A DNA stretch of 64,000 nucleotides from Burkholderiaceae bacterium. Lineage in GTDB: Bacteria > Pseudomonadota > Gammaproteobacteria > Burkholderiales > Burkholderiaceae_C. Under the pieces are notes generated by a model. It ran no database searches. It was not told the origin of the DNA and saw only the letters and a program-made list of their open reading frames with translations. Location: contig JAUYTN010000033.1 of the NCBI GenBank assembly GCA_030695205.1, forward strand, positions 310,001 through 374,000, read 5' to 3'. This document shows, one piece after another, positions 34,232-44,400 of the stretch (position 1 is its first letter; each line of letters opens with the position of its first letter). Both the position numbers and the translations under genes were made by a program.

Positions 34232-34957
34232 TCAGGGCATGGAAGCAACATAGGCCACCACGGCCTGTATGTCGGCATCGGTCATGAGTTTGGTGTTGGC
34301 GGCCATGAGGGGATTGATGCGCCCGCCGCTGCCGCTGCGGTAGCGCTTGAGGGTTTGGGTGAGGTACTCCACCTGCTGGCCGGCGATGCGGGCCACCGCC
34401 TCGTTGCCCAGGCCATCGGCACCGTGGCACCGAAAGCAGGTGCGCTCGTAGTAGGCCTTGCCCTGCGCCACCAGTGCTGGCGGGCCCCCGGTGTGCGGCA
34501 ACACCTGCTGGCGACTGAAGTACATCACCACGCCCACTTTTTCGTCGTCTTTGAGCGCCTTGATCATGCCCTGCATGAATTCGTTTTTGCGCCGCCCGTC
34601 CGCAAACTGGTGCACCTGCTCCAGCAGGTAGGCCGGGTTTTGCCCGGCGAGGTTGGGCACATCGGGCTTGGTGCTGTTGCCGCCCTCGCCGTGACAGTAG
34701 GCACACACCGCCGCAGCGGTGCGCCCGGCGCGCAGCAACTTGGCCTCCAGCGCGGGGTCGGTGGTGGCCTGTTGCAGGCGCTGGGCATGGTCTGGCGCGC
34801 CGCGCGCCGGTGTTTGGCCCTGGGCAGCGGGCAGCATCCCCACCAACAGCAGCAACGCGCACACCGCCGAGCGGGCTGGCGCACAACAAGCCACCGCTGC
34901 GGCTATATGGCCAACCGAGCCGCCCATGCGGGCTGGGGACAGGAAAAATGGGAACAT
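34232..34957 (-). CDS. Dihaem cytochrome c (cytochrome c4-like)
   Basis: A 241-residue exported protein with two c-type haem sites, CAYCH and CFRCH, one in each of two similar halves. Each is followed by a conserved PNLAGQ- or RIAGQ-type loop (here NLAGQNPAYL and RIAGQQVEYL), typical of cytochrome c4. Such proteins carry electrons to terminal oxidases in the periplasm. The first 48 residues hold the signal peptide. The true start could be an internal methionine (residue 11), since the first ten residues are atypical. Confidence 0.85.
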   Translation of the reverse strand: MFPFFLSPARMGGSVGHIAAAVACCAPARSAVCALLLLVGMLPAAQGQTPARGAPDHAQRLQQATTDPALEAKLLRAGRTAAAVCAYCHGEGGNSTKPDVPNLAGQNPAYLLEQVHQFADGRRKNEFMQGMIKALKDDEKVGVVMYFSRQQVLPHTGGPPALVAQGKAYYERTCFRCHGADGLGNEAVARIAGQQVEYLTQTLKRYRSGSGGRINPLMAANTKLMTDADIQAVVAYVASMP

Positions 34958-35107
34958 GGCTCAGGGCTCCTGCAAGGGTGGACACGCACTCGGTGCAGGC
35001 ACCCGAGGTGCGTGGTGTGACAACCTGCCTGCAACAAAGCCCCGTTGTAGCGCAGCCACCCGCTGTGCGCCCTGATCTGCCGCAAACACAGGCCCTGGCC
35101 AGCAGGC

Positions 35108-35818
35108 TCAGGCAGCGGTGGCCCGCTCACGCCCGCCAAAAATGGCCGTCCCCACCCTGACCAGGGTGGAGCCAGCGGCCACCGCCGCTTCCAGGTCGGC
35201 GCTCATGCCCAATGACAAGGTGTCCCACTGTGGTGAGACACCTTTCAGGCCATCGAACACCGCTTTGACGCGTTCACACACCGCTTGTTGCGATTCAACA
35301 TCCGGCGACGGTTCCGGAATGGCCATCAGGCCCCGCAGGCACAGGCCGGGCAGCGCGGCCACAGCCTGGGCCAGCGCGGGTGCATCGGCCGGGGCCACGC
35401 CCGATTTGTTGGCCCCACCGTCCACATTGACCTGCACACACACCTGCAGAGGCGGCAGGTGGGCGGGGCGCTGGTCGCTCAGGCGTTGGGCCACCTTGAG
35501 GCGATCGATGGTGTGAACCCAGTCAAAGTGCTCGGCCACCAGGCGGGTTTTGTTGGTCTGCAGCGGGCCAATGCAGTGCCACTCCAGCGCCACGCCGGGG
35601 TGGCTGGCGCGCAGGGCGAGGATTTTGTCCACCCCTTCCTGGACGTAGTTCTCACCAAAGGCGCGTTGCCCGGCGGCCATGGCCTGGGCCACGGCATCGG
35701 GCCCGAAGGTTTTGCTGACGGCCAGCAGACCCACCGAGTCGGGGGGGCGGCCAGCGGCTTCGCAGGCCAGGCGCAAGCGCTCGCGCACAGCGGCCAGTTG
35801 TTGTGGAATGATGGTCAT
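35108..35818 (-). CDS. PLP homeostasis protein (YggS/PLPBP family)
   Basis: A 236-residue fold-type III PLP protein. The cofactor lysine is K36 in LLAVSKTFG. The family motifs FGENYVQE, WHCIGPLQTNK and LSLGMSADLEAA are all present. PLPBP has no known catalytic reaction; it binds PLP and affects PLP and amino-acid pools. It is divergent from pilT, the usual genomic neighbour in proteobacteria. Confidence 0.93.
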   Translation of the reverse strand: MTIIPQQLAAVRERLRLACEAAGRPPDSVGLLAVSKTFGPDAVAQAMAAGQRAFGENYVQEGVDKILALRASHPGVALEWHCIGPLQTNKTRLVAEHFDWVHTIDRLKVAQRLSDQRPAHLPPLQVCVQVNVDGGANKSGVAPADAPALAQAVAALPGLCLRGLMAIPEPSPDVESQQAVCERVKAVFDGLKGVSPQWDTLSLGMSADLEAAVAAGSTLVRVGTAIFGGRERATAA

Positions 35819-35892
35819 AATGGTTTGGCCGGGCTGCGCCCGTGGGAGCCAGCGCGGCTGGCGGCGACTTTCACATGTGAACGGATTTTCAG

Positions 35893-36936
35893 ATGGACAT
35901 CACCCAACTGCTGGCTTTCAGCGTCAAGAACAAGGCCTCTGACCTGCACCTGTCTGCCGGGTTGCCGCCCATGATCCGCGTCCACGGCGACGTGCGCCGC
36001 ATCAACGTCGAGGCGCTGGACCACAAGCAGGTCCATGCCATGACCTACGACATCATGAACGACAGCCAGCGCAAGCATTATGAGGAGTTCCTGGAGATCG
36101 ATTTCTCGTTCGAGATCGAGGGGCTGGCGCGCTTTCGGGTCAATGCCTTCAACCACAACCGGGGCGCGGGTGCGGTGTTCCGGACCATTCCCAGCAAGAT
36201 CCTGACGCTGGAGCAGCTCAACTGCCCCAAAATTTTTGCCGAACTGGCCCTGAAGCCCAGGGGCATGGTGCTGGTGACCGGCCCCACGGGCTCGGGCAAG
36301 TCCACCACGCTGGCCGCCATGGTCAACTACCTGAACGAAAACGAATACGGCCACATCCTGACGGTGGAAGACCCAATTGAATTCGTGCACGAGAGCAAAA
36401 AGTGCCTCATCAACCAGCGCGAGGTGGGGCCGCACACCATGAGCTTTGCGGCGGCCCTCAAGTCCGCCCTGCGCGAAGACCCCGACGCCATCCTGGTGGG
36501 CGAGATGCGCGACCTCGAAACCATCCGACTGGCCATGACAGCGGCCGAAACCGGCCACCTGGTGTTTGGCACCTTGCACACCAGCAGCGCGGCCAAAACC
36601 GTTGACCGGATCATCGACGTGTTCCCCGCCGAAGAAAAAGAGATGGTGCGGGCCATGCTGTCGGAATCGCTGGTGGCCGTGATCTCCCAAACACTGTGCA
36701 AAACCAAAGACGGCCAGGGCCGGGTGGCGGCACACGAAATCATGCTGGGCACACCCGCCATCCGCAACCTCATCCGTGAGGCCAAGGTGGCGCAGATGTA
36801 CTCGTCCATCCAGACTGGCAACCAAATGGGCATGCAGACCCTGGACCAAAACCTCGCGGACCTGGTCAAGCGCAACATCATCAGTGCGGCCGAGGCCAGG
36901 AGCAAGGCCAAGATTCCCGACAACTTTCCCGGCTGA
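35893..36936 (+). CDS. pilT: Type IV pilus retraction ATPase PilT
   Basis: A 347-residue GspE/PilT-family hexameric ATPase. The N-terminal PAS-like domain is followed by a RecA-like domain with Walker A K136 (GPTGSGKSTT), Asp box, Walker B (AILVGEMRDLETI) and His box (TGHLVFGTLHT). The AIRNLIREAK motif needed for retraction is complete. It powers pilus retraction for twitching and DNA uptake. pilU follows 26 bp downstream. Confidence 0.97.
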   Translation: MDITQLLAFSVKNKASDLHLSAGLPPMIRVHGDVRRINVEALDHKQVHAMTYDIMNDSQRKHYEEFLEIDFSFEIEGLARFRVNAFNHNRGAGAVFRTIPSKILTLEQLNCPKIFAELALKPRGMVLVTGPTGSGKSTTLAAMVNYLNENEYGHILTVEDPIEFVHESKKCLINQREVGPHTMSFAAALKSALREDPDAILVGEMRDLETIRLAMTAAETGHLVFGTLHTSSAAKTVDRIIDVFPAEEKEMVRAMLSESLVAVISQTLCKTKDGQGRVAAHEIMLGTPAIRNLIREAKVAQMYSSIQTGNQMGMQTLDQNLADLVKRNIISAAEARSKAKIPDNFPG

Positions 36937-36962
36937 ACCCCGCCAACCCACAGGACACCGCC

Positions 36963-38099
<1,137 letters not shown>

Positions 38100-38152
38100 A
38101 GAAAAAAGCCACTCTGCGCTTATCTATCAACAATAGTTAGCTCTACTTTTAC
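38100..38152 (+). repeat. AT-rich interspersed element, copy 7 (intergenic)
   Basis: A well-preserved copy: AAAAAAGCCACTCTGCGCTT, then ATCTATCAACAA, then TAGTTAGCTCTACTTTTAC. It fills the gap between pilU and the dehydrogenase gene. The latter's ribosome binding site (AGGA) follows immediately. Confidence 0.8.
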
Positions 38153-38162
38153 AGGATACTTC

Positions 38163-39098
38163 ATGAGCACCATTGGTCATAAAACCTACGAATTTTGCCC
38201 GCCAAGCCGCGTGGCGTTTCTGGGCCTGGGCGTCATGGGTTACCCCATGGCGGCCCATCTGGTGCGTGCTGGCCACCATGTCACGGTGTACAACCGCACC
38301 ACCGCCAAGGCCATCGCGTGGTGCGACGACATGGCCCTGCACGAGCGCGCCGTCATGGCCACCACCCCCGAAGAAGCGGCCCAGGGCGCCCAGCTGGTGT
38401 TTGCGTGTGTGGGCAATGACGACGACCTGCGCAGCGTCACCTCCGGGCCTGCCGGTGCCTTTGCGGGCATGGAGCCGGGTGCCATTTTTGTGGACCACAC
38501 AACCGCATCGGCCTCCGTGGCGCGCGAGTTGTCGGCGCTGGCCGAATCCAAGGGCCTGTCGTTTGTGGATGCGCCCGTCTCCGGCGGACAGGCCGGTGCC
38601 GAGAACGGCGTGCTGACGGTGATGTGTGGCGGCACCCAAGCCGCCTTTGATGCCATGCAGCCGGTGGCACTGGCCTATTCCCGTGCCGTGACCCGCGTCG
38701 GTGACTCGGGCGCAGGGCAGCTGGCCAAAATGGTCAACCAGATCTGCATCACCGGGCTGGTGCAGGGGCTGGCCGAGGGGGTGGCCTTTGGCCAGCATGC
38801 CGGGCTGGACATGAACCTGGTGCTCGATGTCATCGGCAAGGGTGCGGCCCAGAGCTGGCAGTTGGACAACCGGGGCAAAACCATGGTGGCCGACCAGTTC
38901 AACTTCGGCTTTGCGGTGGACTGGATGCGCAAAGACCTGGGACTGGTGCTGGACGAAGCCCGCAGCAACGGGGCACGCCTGCCAGTGACCGCGCTGGTGG
39001 ACCAGTTTTATGCCGACGTGCAGCGCATGGGTGGCCACCGCTGGGACACGTCCAGCCTGATCAAACGCCTGCAAAAAACCACCGACAGCAGCGACTGA
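38163..39098 (+). CDS. NAD(P)-dependent beta-hydroxyacid dehydrogenase family protein
   Basis: A 311-residue member of the 3-hydroxyisobutyrate / tartronate semialdehyde dehydrogenase family. It has the Rossmann opening VAFLGLGVMGYPMAAHLVRAGH, the FVDAPVSGGQAGAENG substrate loop and the catalytic lysine in GAGQLAKMVNQICI. The exact substrate is unresolved. The start ATG 38163 follows an AGGA site. Confidence 0.92.
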   Translation: MSTIGHKTYEFCPPSRVAFLGLGVMGYPMAAHLVRAGHHVTVYNRTTAKAIAWCDDMALHERAVMATTPEEAAQGAQLVFACVGNDDDLRSVTSGPAGAFAGMEPGAIFVDHTTASASVARELSALAESKGLSFVDAPVSGGQAGAENGVLTVMCGGTQAAFDAMQPVALAYSRAVTRVGDSGAGQLAKMVNQICITGLVQGLAEGVAFGQHAGLDMNLVLDVIGKGAAQSWQLDNRGKTMVADQFNFGFAVDWMRKDLGLVLDEARSNGARLPVTALVDQFYADVQRMGGHRWDTSSLIKRLQKTTDSSD

Positions 39099-39128
39099 CC
39101 AGGCCAGCCGTGGCCTCGCACTGCCTGC

Positions 39129-39148
39129 CTCGCCCAAACTCGGGCGGG
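39129..39148. terminator. Possible hairpin between convergent genes
   Basis: CGCCC-AAACTC-GGGCG forms a 5-7 bp stem between the dehydrogenase and dolP 3' ends. There is no T tract, so it may be a 3' stabiliser or rho-dependent region rather than an intrinsic terminator. Confidence 0.3.
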
Positions 39149-39164
39149 CGGCCAGAGGCCCCGG

Positions 39165-39830
39165 TCAGTTGACAGGTGCGCTGGGGGATACCGCCTTGGG
39201 CGCGGGCGGCGGCTGCAAACGCGCCAGCTCGGCCTCGGAAATCAGCTCGAACAGGCGCACCACCCGCTGCGAGCCCTGAACCGTGCGCGCAATCTGCGTG
39301 ACCCGGTCCGATTCACGCTGGGTGACCCGGCCCATCAGGTACACCGTGCCCCGCTCCGTCACCACCTTGATGGCGCTGGAGTGCAGGTCTTTGGCATTCA
39401 CCAGCGAAGCCCTGACGCGGGCAGTCACCAGGGTGTCGGAGGTGCGCTGGGTCAGGGTGGAGTTGCCCAGCACCGCCAGTTCGTTGTGCACGGCACTCAC
39501 GTTGTCCACCCCTGCCACCAACTGCCCGACCTGCAGCTTGTCGGCCTCCGTGGGCACCTCGCCAGTCAGCAGCACCTGGCGGTTGTAGCTGGTCACGTTC
39601 ACATGGCCACGGGTGCCCAGGGCGTCGCGCAGGCGGTTGGCAGCGCGCAGCTCGATGCCCTGGTCTTCGAGCTGCGCGCCCGAGGTGCGGCGGTCATTGG
39701 CCACGATGGCGGTGGTGGCCACCCCGCCCACCAACAAAGGCGCACAGCCGGTGGCACCCACACCCAACACCAGGGCCAGGGCCAGGGCCAGGGCAGCAGG
39801 CCGGGGCCCAAGGGTCGTCAGGACATTCAT
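39165..39830 (-). CDS. dolP: BON-domain outer-membrane lipoprotein (DolP/YraP)
   Basis: A 221-residue lipoprotein. The signal peptide ends in G-A-T-G-C29, then two BON domains follow (about 60-125 and 135-205), each with the NVTSYNRQVLLTGEV-like strand pattern. DolP supports outer-membrane integrity and binds anionic lipid at the division site. It is the last gene of the yraN-diaA-dolP block, and its ATG overlaps the diaA stop by one base. Confidence 0.9.
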   Translation of the reverse strand: MNVLTTLGPRPAALALALALVLGVGATGCAPLLVGGVATTAIVANDRRTSGAQLEDQGIELRAANRLRDALGTRGHVNVTSYNRQVLLTGEVPTEADKLQVGQLVAGVDNVSAVHNELAVLGNSTLTQRTSDTLVTARVRASLVNAKDLHSSAIKVVTERGTVYLMGRVTQRESDRVTQIARTVQGSQRVVRLFELISEAELARLQPPPAPKAVSPSAPVN

Positions 39831-40405
39831 CAGGTGTTCTCCAAGTCAGCGGCATCGCCCAGAAGTTGGGCGTCGATGCCATCACACATGCAATTGAGCA
39901 CGAGGTGGTGCACCTCGTGCACGCGGGTCAGGCGGGTGTGTGGCACGGCCACGTGCACGTCGGTGTCGCGCAGTACCCGGGCCACCGCGCCAGCCCCCAG
40001 ACCGGTCAGCGCCACCACAACCATATCGCGCTCGTGGGCGGTGCGCACCACGGCCTGCCAGCGCTCGGGTTCGGTGGTGTCGCCCACCAGCAACAACAAA
40101 TCATCGGCCGCGGCCAGGGCTCCCAACTGGCGCAAGACCGCATCGGGTGCCCCCGCATCCGGTTGCAGCAGCAAGGCGGGCAACGCCGGGCGCTCGCGCT
40201 CCAGGCCATTGACCAGGTGGGCCACCAGCAACTGGGCCAGCACGCCGCCCGAACCCAGCCCACACGCCACCACCTTGCCGCCCCCGGTGACCGTCGCCAG
40301 CAGCGCACCAATGGCCGCATCGACACTGGCCCCCAGCGCTTCGGCACACTGGTAGGTGAGATCGGCACTGTCAATGAACTGCTGTTGGACACGGTGGACA
40401 AGCAT
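39830..40405 (-). CDS. SIS-domain protein DiaA/GmhA-like
   Basis: A 191-residue SIS-domain protein of the phosphoheptose isomerase/DiaA group. Its position between yraN and dolP argues for DiaA, which tethers DnaA at oriC. The usual NGGSA-type sugar phosphate loop is replaced by GLGSGGVLAQ, supporting a non-isomerase role. The start at 40405 (MLVHRVQQQFIDSADL) gives the family N-terminus. Confidence 0.85.
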   Translation of the reverse strand: MLVHRVQQQFIDSADLTYQCAEALGASVDAAIGALLATVTGGGKVVACGLGSGGVLAQLLVAHLVNGLERERPALPALLLQPDAGAPDAVLRQLGALAAADDLLLLVGDTTEPERWQAVVRTAHERDMVVVALTGLGAGAVARVLRDTDVHVAVPHTRLTRVHEVHHLVLNCMCDGIDAQLLGDAADLENT

Positions 40406-40438
40406 GGGGGCCGATGATACGGGCACGCCCCGCACAGC

Positions 40439-40455
40439 GCCGCCCCAAGGGCGGC
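40439..40455. repeat. Perfect GC inverted repeat GCCGCCC-CAA-GGGCGGC
   Basis: A 7-bp perfect stem lies in the yraN-diaA gap. The right part resembles the CGCCCCAAGG block of the GC-rich interspersed element, so it may be a fragment. It lacks a T tract on the minus strand. Confidence 0.4.
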
Positions 40456-40467
40456 TCATGGATAGGT

Positions 40468-40905
40468 TCAGCTGTAACCGCTGGCATCAAAAGCGGCCTT
40501 CAGCCACACCAGCTCTGCTGCCTCACCGGCCCCGCCGTCGCCCTGCAGCGCCACCACATCGAAGCGGCACGGAGGCCACACCGGCAAGCACGCCAGAAAA
40601 TGGCGGGCCGCAAAAATCACCCGCCGCTGCTTGGCCCAACCCACACTGGCGGCCGCGCCGCCATGGCCGGTGCCCGCCCGGGCACGCACCTCCACAAACA
40701 CCAGCGTGCCGTCGGGCTCCCGCATAATCAGGTCCACCTCACCACCGCCCCGCCCCGGCGAGCGGAAGTTGCGGGCCACCAGCACCAGCCCGGCGGCCTG
40801 CAGGTGTGCCAGGGCGCCGAGCTCTGCGGCCTCGCCGAGTGCGCGGGTGGTTGGTCGTCTGGCCCCACCCTTTGCCCGCTCAACCCCTTCTTTGGACACC
40901 GCCAT
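40468..40905 (-). CDS. YraN/UPF0102 family nuclease-like protein
   Basis: A 145-residue protein with the UPF0102 pattern: G-E-x-A-E near the start, R-N-F-R-S-P-G-R-G-G-G-E-V-D-L-I and V-F-V-E-V-R-x-R. The E, D and E-x-R residues resemble a PD-(D/E)XK nuclease core. Function is unproven; the gene typically lies between rsmI and diaA. ATG 40905 (MAVSKEG) is preferred; an upstream ATG at 40926 would overlap rsmI. Its start codon shares a base with the proposed rsmI TTG. Confidence 0.88.
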   Translation of the reverse strand: MAVSKEGVERAKGGARRPTTRALGEAAELGALAHLQAAGLVLVARNFRSPGRGGGEVDLIMREPDGTLVFVEVRARAGTGHGGAAASVGWAKQRRVIFAARHFLACLPVWPPCRFDVVALQGDGGAGEAAELVWLKAAFDASGYS

Positions 40906-41852
40906 TGAACTCCCCTGTTGCTTCATTGTTTGAGTTGGCACTGACCGCAGCCCAGGCAGCGGCCAGCCATCAGCATTATCCAGAGCACAGCCTGTATGTG
41001 GTGGCCACCCCCATTGGCAACCTGGCCGACATCACGCTGCGCGCCCTGCATGTGCTGCAGCGGGTCGATGCCATTGCCTGCGAGGACACCCGGCACACCG
41101 CCGCCCTGCTGGGCCAGTACGGTCTGCACAAGCCCCTGATCGCGCTGCACCAGCACAACGAGGCGCAAGCGTCGGTGGCTGTCGTGGCCCGACTGCAGGC
41201 GGGGCAGCGAGTGGCCTGTGTGAGCGATGCGGGCACACCCGCCATCAGCGACCCTGGTGCACGGCTGGTGCAGGCGGTGCGCGCCGCCGGGTTGCGGGTG
41301 GTGCCCCTGCCAGGGGCCAGCAGCGTGACAACCTTGCTGTGCGCCGCAGGCCTGGACGCGGGGCTGCATGGTACAGCGGCCGGGGGCTTTGGCTTCCTGG
41401 GCTTTTTGCCCAGCAAAACCATGGAGCGCCACAAAGCCGTGGCTGCTTTGGGCGAGGATGCGCGGCCCTGGGTGCTGCTGGAAGCCCCCCACCGCATGGC
41501 CGACCTGGCGCAGGCGCTGGGGGTGTTGGGTAGCCGCCTGGTCACCGTGGGACGAGAGCTGACCAAGCAGTTCGAAGAAATAGACACCCTGCCCTGCAAC
41601 GCCCTGGCGGCATGGCTCACCGCCCAGCCACAGCGCCTGCGGGGGGAGTTCGCCCTGGTGGTGCATGCTGCCCCTGCCACCGACAACGAAGCCGACGAGG
41701 TACCCGCCAGCGCACAGCGCACCCTGCGGCTTTTGCTGGACGAGCTGCCACTGAAAACCGCTGCTCGGCTGGCCGCCGAAATCAGCCAGCACCCCAAAAA
41801 CGCGCTCTACCAGCTGGCGCTGCGCTGGAAAAGCGACCCGGACCAGCCCTGA
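40905..41852 (+). CDS. rsmI: 16S rRNA (cytidine1402-2'-O)-methyltransferase RsmI
   Basis: A 315-residue tetrapyrrole-methylase-fold protein with the RsmI opening YVVATPIGNLADITLRAL, the D-T-R-H-T segment, SDAGTPAISDPGARLV and the C-terminal helical domain. It 2'-O-methylates C1402 of 16S rRNA. No ATG fits the N-terminus. TTG 40905 gives MNSPVASLFELALTAAQ, which matches the short N-terminal extension of related proteins. TTG 40923 is an alternative. It is divergent from yraN. Confidence 0.92.
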   Translation: MNSPVASLFELALTAAQAAASHQHYPEHSLYVVATPIGNLADITLRALHVLQRVDAIACEDTRHTAALLGQYGLHKPLIALHQHNEAQASVAVVARLQAGQRVACVSDAGTPAISDPGARLVQAVRAAGLRVVPLPGASSVTTLLCAAGLDAGLHGTAAGGFGFLGFLPSKTMERHKAVAALGEDARPWVLLEAPHRMADLAQALGVLGSRLVTVGRELTKQFEEIDTLPCNALAAWLTAQPQRLRGEFALVVHAAPATDNEADEVPASAQRTLRLLLDELPLKTAARLAAEISQHPKNALYQLALRWKSDPDQP

Positions 41853-41925
41853 CAAGTGCCAACCCAACCTGCGCCGCCCGGAGCCCGCCGGAAGTCGCAG
41901 CTCGGCCAGTCGCCCAACAGTGGGG

Positions 41926-42273
41926 TCAGGGGTGACGAGGGCGGGACTCTGGCTCCGCCACCGCAGGCCCGGCCTCCAACTCCCGAAATGGGACATCTGT
42001 CACATCGGTGCCAGGGCGCTGGCTTGGCGGCGACGTGCGCCCGGCAGATGCCGCCTGCCGGTAGCGCTGCCACACCTGAGAAGCGGTTGACTCCCGAAAC
42101 CGACCCCACTGCGCCTGTGCATTGGCCCGGTTGCCGGTGAACAACCCCCGGACCACCGCCACCAGCACAAAGGCCAGGGTAAACACCATCAGCACCGCAG
42201 CCACCATCAGCACGAAGGCCCCGGCCAACAGCATCAGCGCGCCGCGCAACAACGAAGACAAAAATTCAGCCAT
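41926..42273 (-). CDS. Small membrane protein of unknown function
   Basis: A 115-residue protein. Two hydrophobic stretches in the first half (about 12-45, rich in Val/Leu/Met/Ala) make one long or two short membrane helices. A basic patch (VRGLFTGNRANAQAQW) and a polar, probably disordered tail follow. The start 42273 is supported by GGGAGA upstream. Not recognised; it resembles small inner-membrane proteins common in Burkholderiales. It lies between rsmI (convergent) and an exported hypothetical (divergent). Confidence 0.65.
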   Translation of the reverse strand: MAEFLSSLLRGALMLLAGAFVLMVAAVLMVFTLAFVLVAVVRGLFTGNRANAQAQWGRFRESTASQVWQRYRQAASAGRTSPPSQRPGTDVTDVPFRELEAGPAVAEPESRPRHP

Positions 42274-42406
42274 TGGGTCTCCCTCTTCCATTTCCAGATA
42301 TTCCACCCCAGCCACACGCTGCGGCATGCACACCCCCACAATGGGGCATTGTCGCCACACCAACTGTTCAGTGGCCCAGCGCCCCTGCATCAAGGAGCAT
42401 GGTTGA

Positions 42407-43189
42407 ATGACCCACCCAAACACCCGTCGGTTCCCCCAACCCCTGCGCAGCCCAGGTGCGCACACGCTGGCGCAGCCGCAGCGGTCGCTCAGGCTGGCCA
42501 CCATGGGGGTCTGGGCGCTGCTGGGCACCGTACCGGTGGCCCTGGCACTCGACATGGACGACGTGGTCACCGGCAACACCTTGCGCCTGCTGGCCGAGCG
42601 CCCCGACCCCGGTGCCTACTGGTACGAGTCGCGGGTGCGCATCAGCGCCGACAGTTTGCGCTCCGGGGTGGTGGACCTGCACACCTGCCACCACCGGCTG
42701 GACGGCAACCACCATATTGTGGTCGCCTTCAACCCCGAGCGGGTCCAGCACATTGCGCTGGCGTCTTCCGAGGGGGTGGGCTCGGCGCAGGTGAACGGCC
42801 ACCGGGTGGATTTGCGCGATGTGCGAACCGGCGGTTCTGTCTGCATCAACCTCCGATCGCGGGCGCTGGAGCCCCAAGGCAACGGGCAATGGCGCATGCA
42901 CGCCGGGCCGCTGATGCGCCGCTACCTCGACGGCTACCTGCCCATGCAAGCGCGGCTCACGTTCGAGTGGCCCAGCGGGCTGCTGGTGCTTGGCACCACC
43001 GAACCCGCCGCCCAACCGGGTGTGGCACTGAGCCAGTCGGCCACCGGGGCGCAAATGGACATCACCTTCGCGGGGCGCCTGCGCGCCACGCTCGACTTGC
43101 ACCAAACTGCCCCCATGCAGCTGGGCTACTCCAGCTCGAACCCGGCAGCCACCAGGCGCAGCGTTGGGGTCCCGCTGCGGACCGAATAG
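42407..43189 (+). CDS. Exported protein of unknown function
   Basis: A 260-residue protein with a long n-region and a signal-type hydrophobic segment (about 31-48, ending VALAL-D). A beta-rich domain follows with three cysteines or histidine pairs (HTCHHRLDG, SVCINL). The pattern suggests a periplasmic or surface beta-sandwich, but no family was recognised. The true start may be ATG 42503 (residue 33). The last 64 bp overlap the exonuclease gene on the other strand. Confidence 0.65.
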   Translation: MTHPNTRRFPQPLRSPGAHTLAQPQRSLRLATMGVWALLGTVPVALALDMDDVVTGNTLRLLAERPDPGAYWYESRVRISADSLRSGVVDLHTCHHRLDGNHHIVVAFNPERVQHIALASSEGVGSAQVNGHRVDLRDVRTGGSVCINLRSRALEPQGNGQWRMHAGPLMRRYLDGYLPMQARLTFEWPSGLLVLGTTEPAAQPGVALSQSATGAQMDITFAGRLRATLDLHQTAPMQLGYSSSNPAATRRSVGVPLRTE

Positions 43190-44268
43190 CGCTGCTGCGC
43201 ATCCACCGAGGCCACTTTCACCCGCGTGGCGTGGCCGGCATACACCGCCTGCGCCAGCCACTGCAGCTCGGCGTCCAGCGCCGCATCGGAGCGCAGGGTG
43301 GTGCCCCACACCCGCTGCGGGGCATCCCAACGGTAGCCCCTGGCCTTGAGCACATCCTTGGCCTCGAACGGCGCACCGGTTGCCTGCAGACGGTGGTGGA
43401 TCTGCCCCGCTGCGTCCAGAAGCTGTGCCAGCCCGGTGTGTGCGGCACGCCTCTCATCCCCGTTGCCCGCGCAGGCACTGGCTGGCGCTCCAAACTCGGT
43501 CAGCGGCCTGGCCAGCACGGAGAGCAGGGCATGGCAATCCGTCTCGGCCCGGTGGGCGCTGTAGAACAGGCCACAGGCCAGCGCCAGGCTTTCCAGGCGG
43601 GCACTGCCCTGACCGAGCGCCTTCCAGTCCACATCGGTCAGTGAACATGCCCATGCCAACCGGCCAAAGGCAGGGATGCGCGCCTCGGCAAACGGACGGT
43701 CGAATGCAGCGTTGTGGGCCACCACCAGGTCCACGCCCTGCAGCAACTGGGCAATGCGCTCCTCGTCCAGGCGTTGGCCATGCACCATGTCATCGCTGAT
43801 GCCGGTGATGCCGGTGATGGCTGCCGGAATCGCGCAGCCTGGGTCCTCCAGCCCGTCGTACACCTGCACATCGCCCACGGGCAGGCCGGTGCGGGTGTCC
43901 ACAGCCACCCGCAGCAGCGCCAGTTCGATGACCCGGTCGCGCCCGGCGTCCAACCCGGTGGTTTCGGTGTCCAGCACCAGCACCTGGGCCAGCGGCCCCA
44001 GTGGCTCCCGCTCAAAGCGCAGCGTGGGCACCAGGCGGCGCAAGACCCGGTAGTCCGGGCTTTGCTCCAGCGCGCGTGCCATGGCCTCCAGATCGCCGCA
44101 AGCGTCGACGGCCCCAGGCGCTGGAGTCGGCACCTGGGGCGCTGGCGCCGCATGGGGCTGGGCCACCGGCGTCCGGCGGGCAGCCCGGGGCTTGCGGCCC
44201 GCTCCCTTGGGCGCAGCCTCCGCGGCAGGACCATCAAAACCAAAACCCAACTGTTCAGATATAGGCAT
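43126..44268 (-). CDS. DnaQ-like 3'-5' exonuclease domain protein
   Basis: A 380-residue protein. After a basic, low-complexity N-terminus, a DEDDh exonuclease domain spans about 115-285. Motif I is VLDTETTGLDAGRDRVIELALLRV (in parts), motif II is VAHNAAFDRPF and motif III is H-R-A-E-T-D. The order fits the epsilon subunit family and stand-alone proofreading-type nucleases. The C-terminal region (about 300-380) has a strand-rich fold seen in 'exonuclease' paralogues, with no name given. It is convergent with the exported protein and overlaps it. Confidence 0.87.
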   Translation of the reverse strand: MPISEQLGFGFDGPAAEAAPKGAGRKPRAARRTPVAQPHAAPAPQVPTPAPGAVDACGDLEAMARALEQSPDYRVLRRLVPTLRFEREPLGPLAQVLVLDTETTGLDAGRDRVIELALLRVAVDTRTGLPVGDVQVYDGLEDPGCAIPAAITGITGISDDMVHGQRLDEERIAQLLQGVDLVVAHNAAFDRPFAEARIPAFGRLAWACSLTDVDWKALGQGSARLESLALACGLFYSAHRAETDCHALLSVLARPLTEFGAPASACAGNGDERRAAHTGLAQLLDAAGQIHHRLQATGAPFEAKDVLKARGYRWDAPQRVWGTTLRSDAALDAELQWLAQAVYAGHATRVKVASVDAQQRYSVRSGTPTLRLVAAGFELE

Positions 44269-44400
44269 GCACAACCACCGGCCACAGGGGCCACAGACAA
44301 AGAGGCCTATTGTCGGTGTCGGCACAATGGGTGGCACCGATGGCGGTCTGTGCGCCACCAGCCCCCCGCTTTTTTGGCTTTTGTTGCCTCCGCTGCCCAT

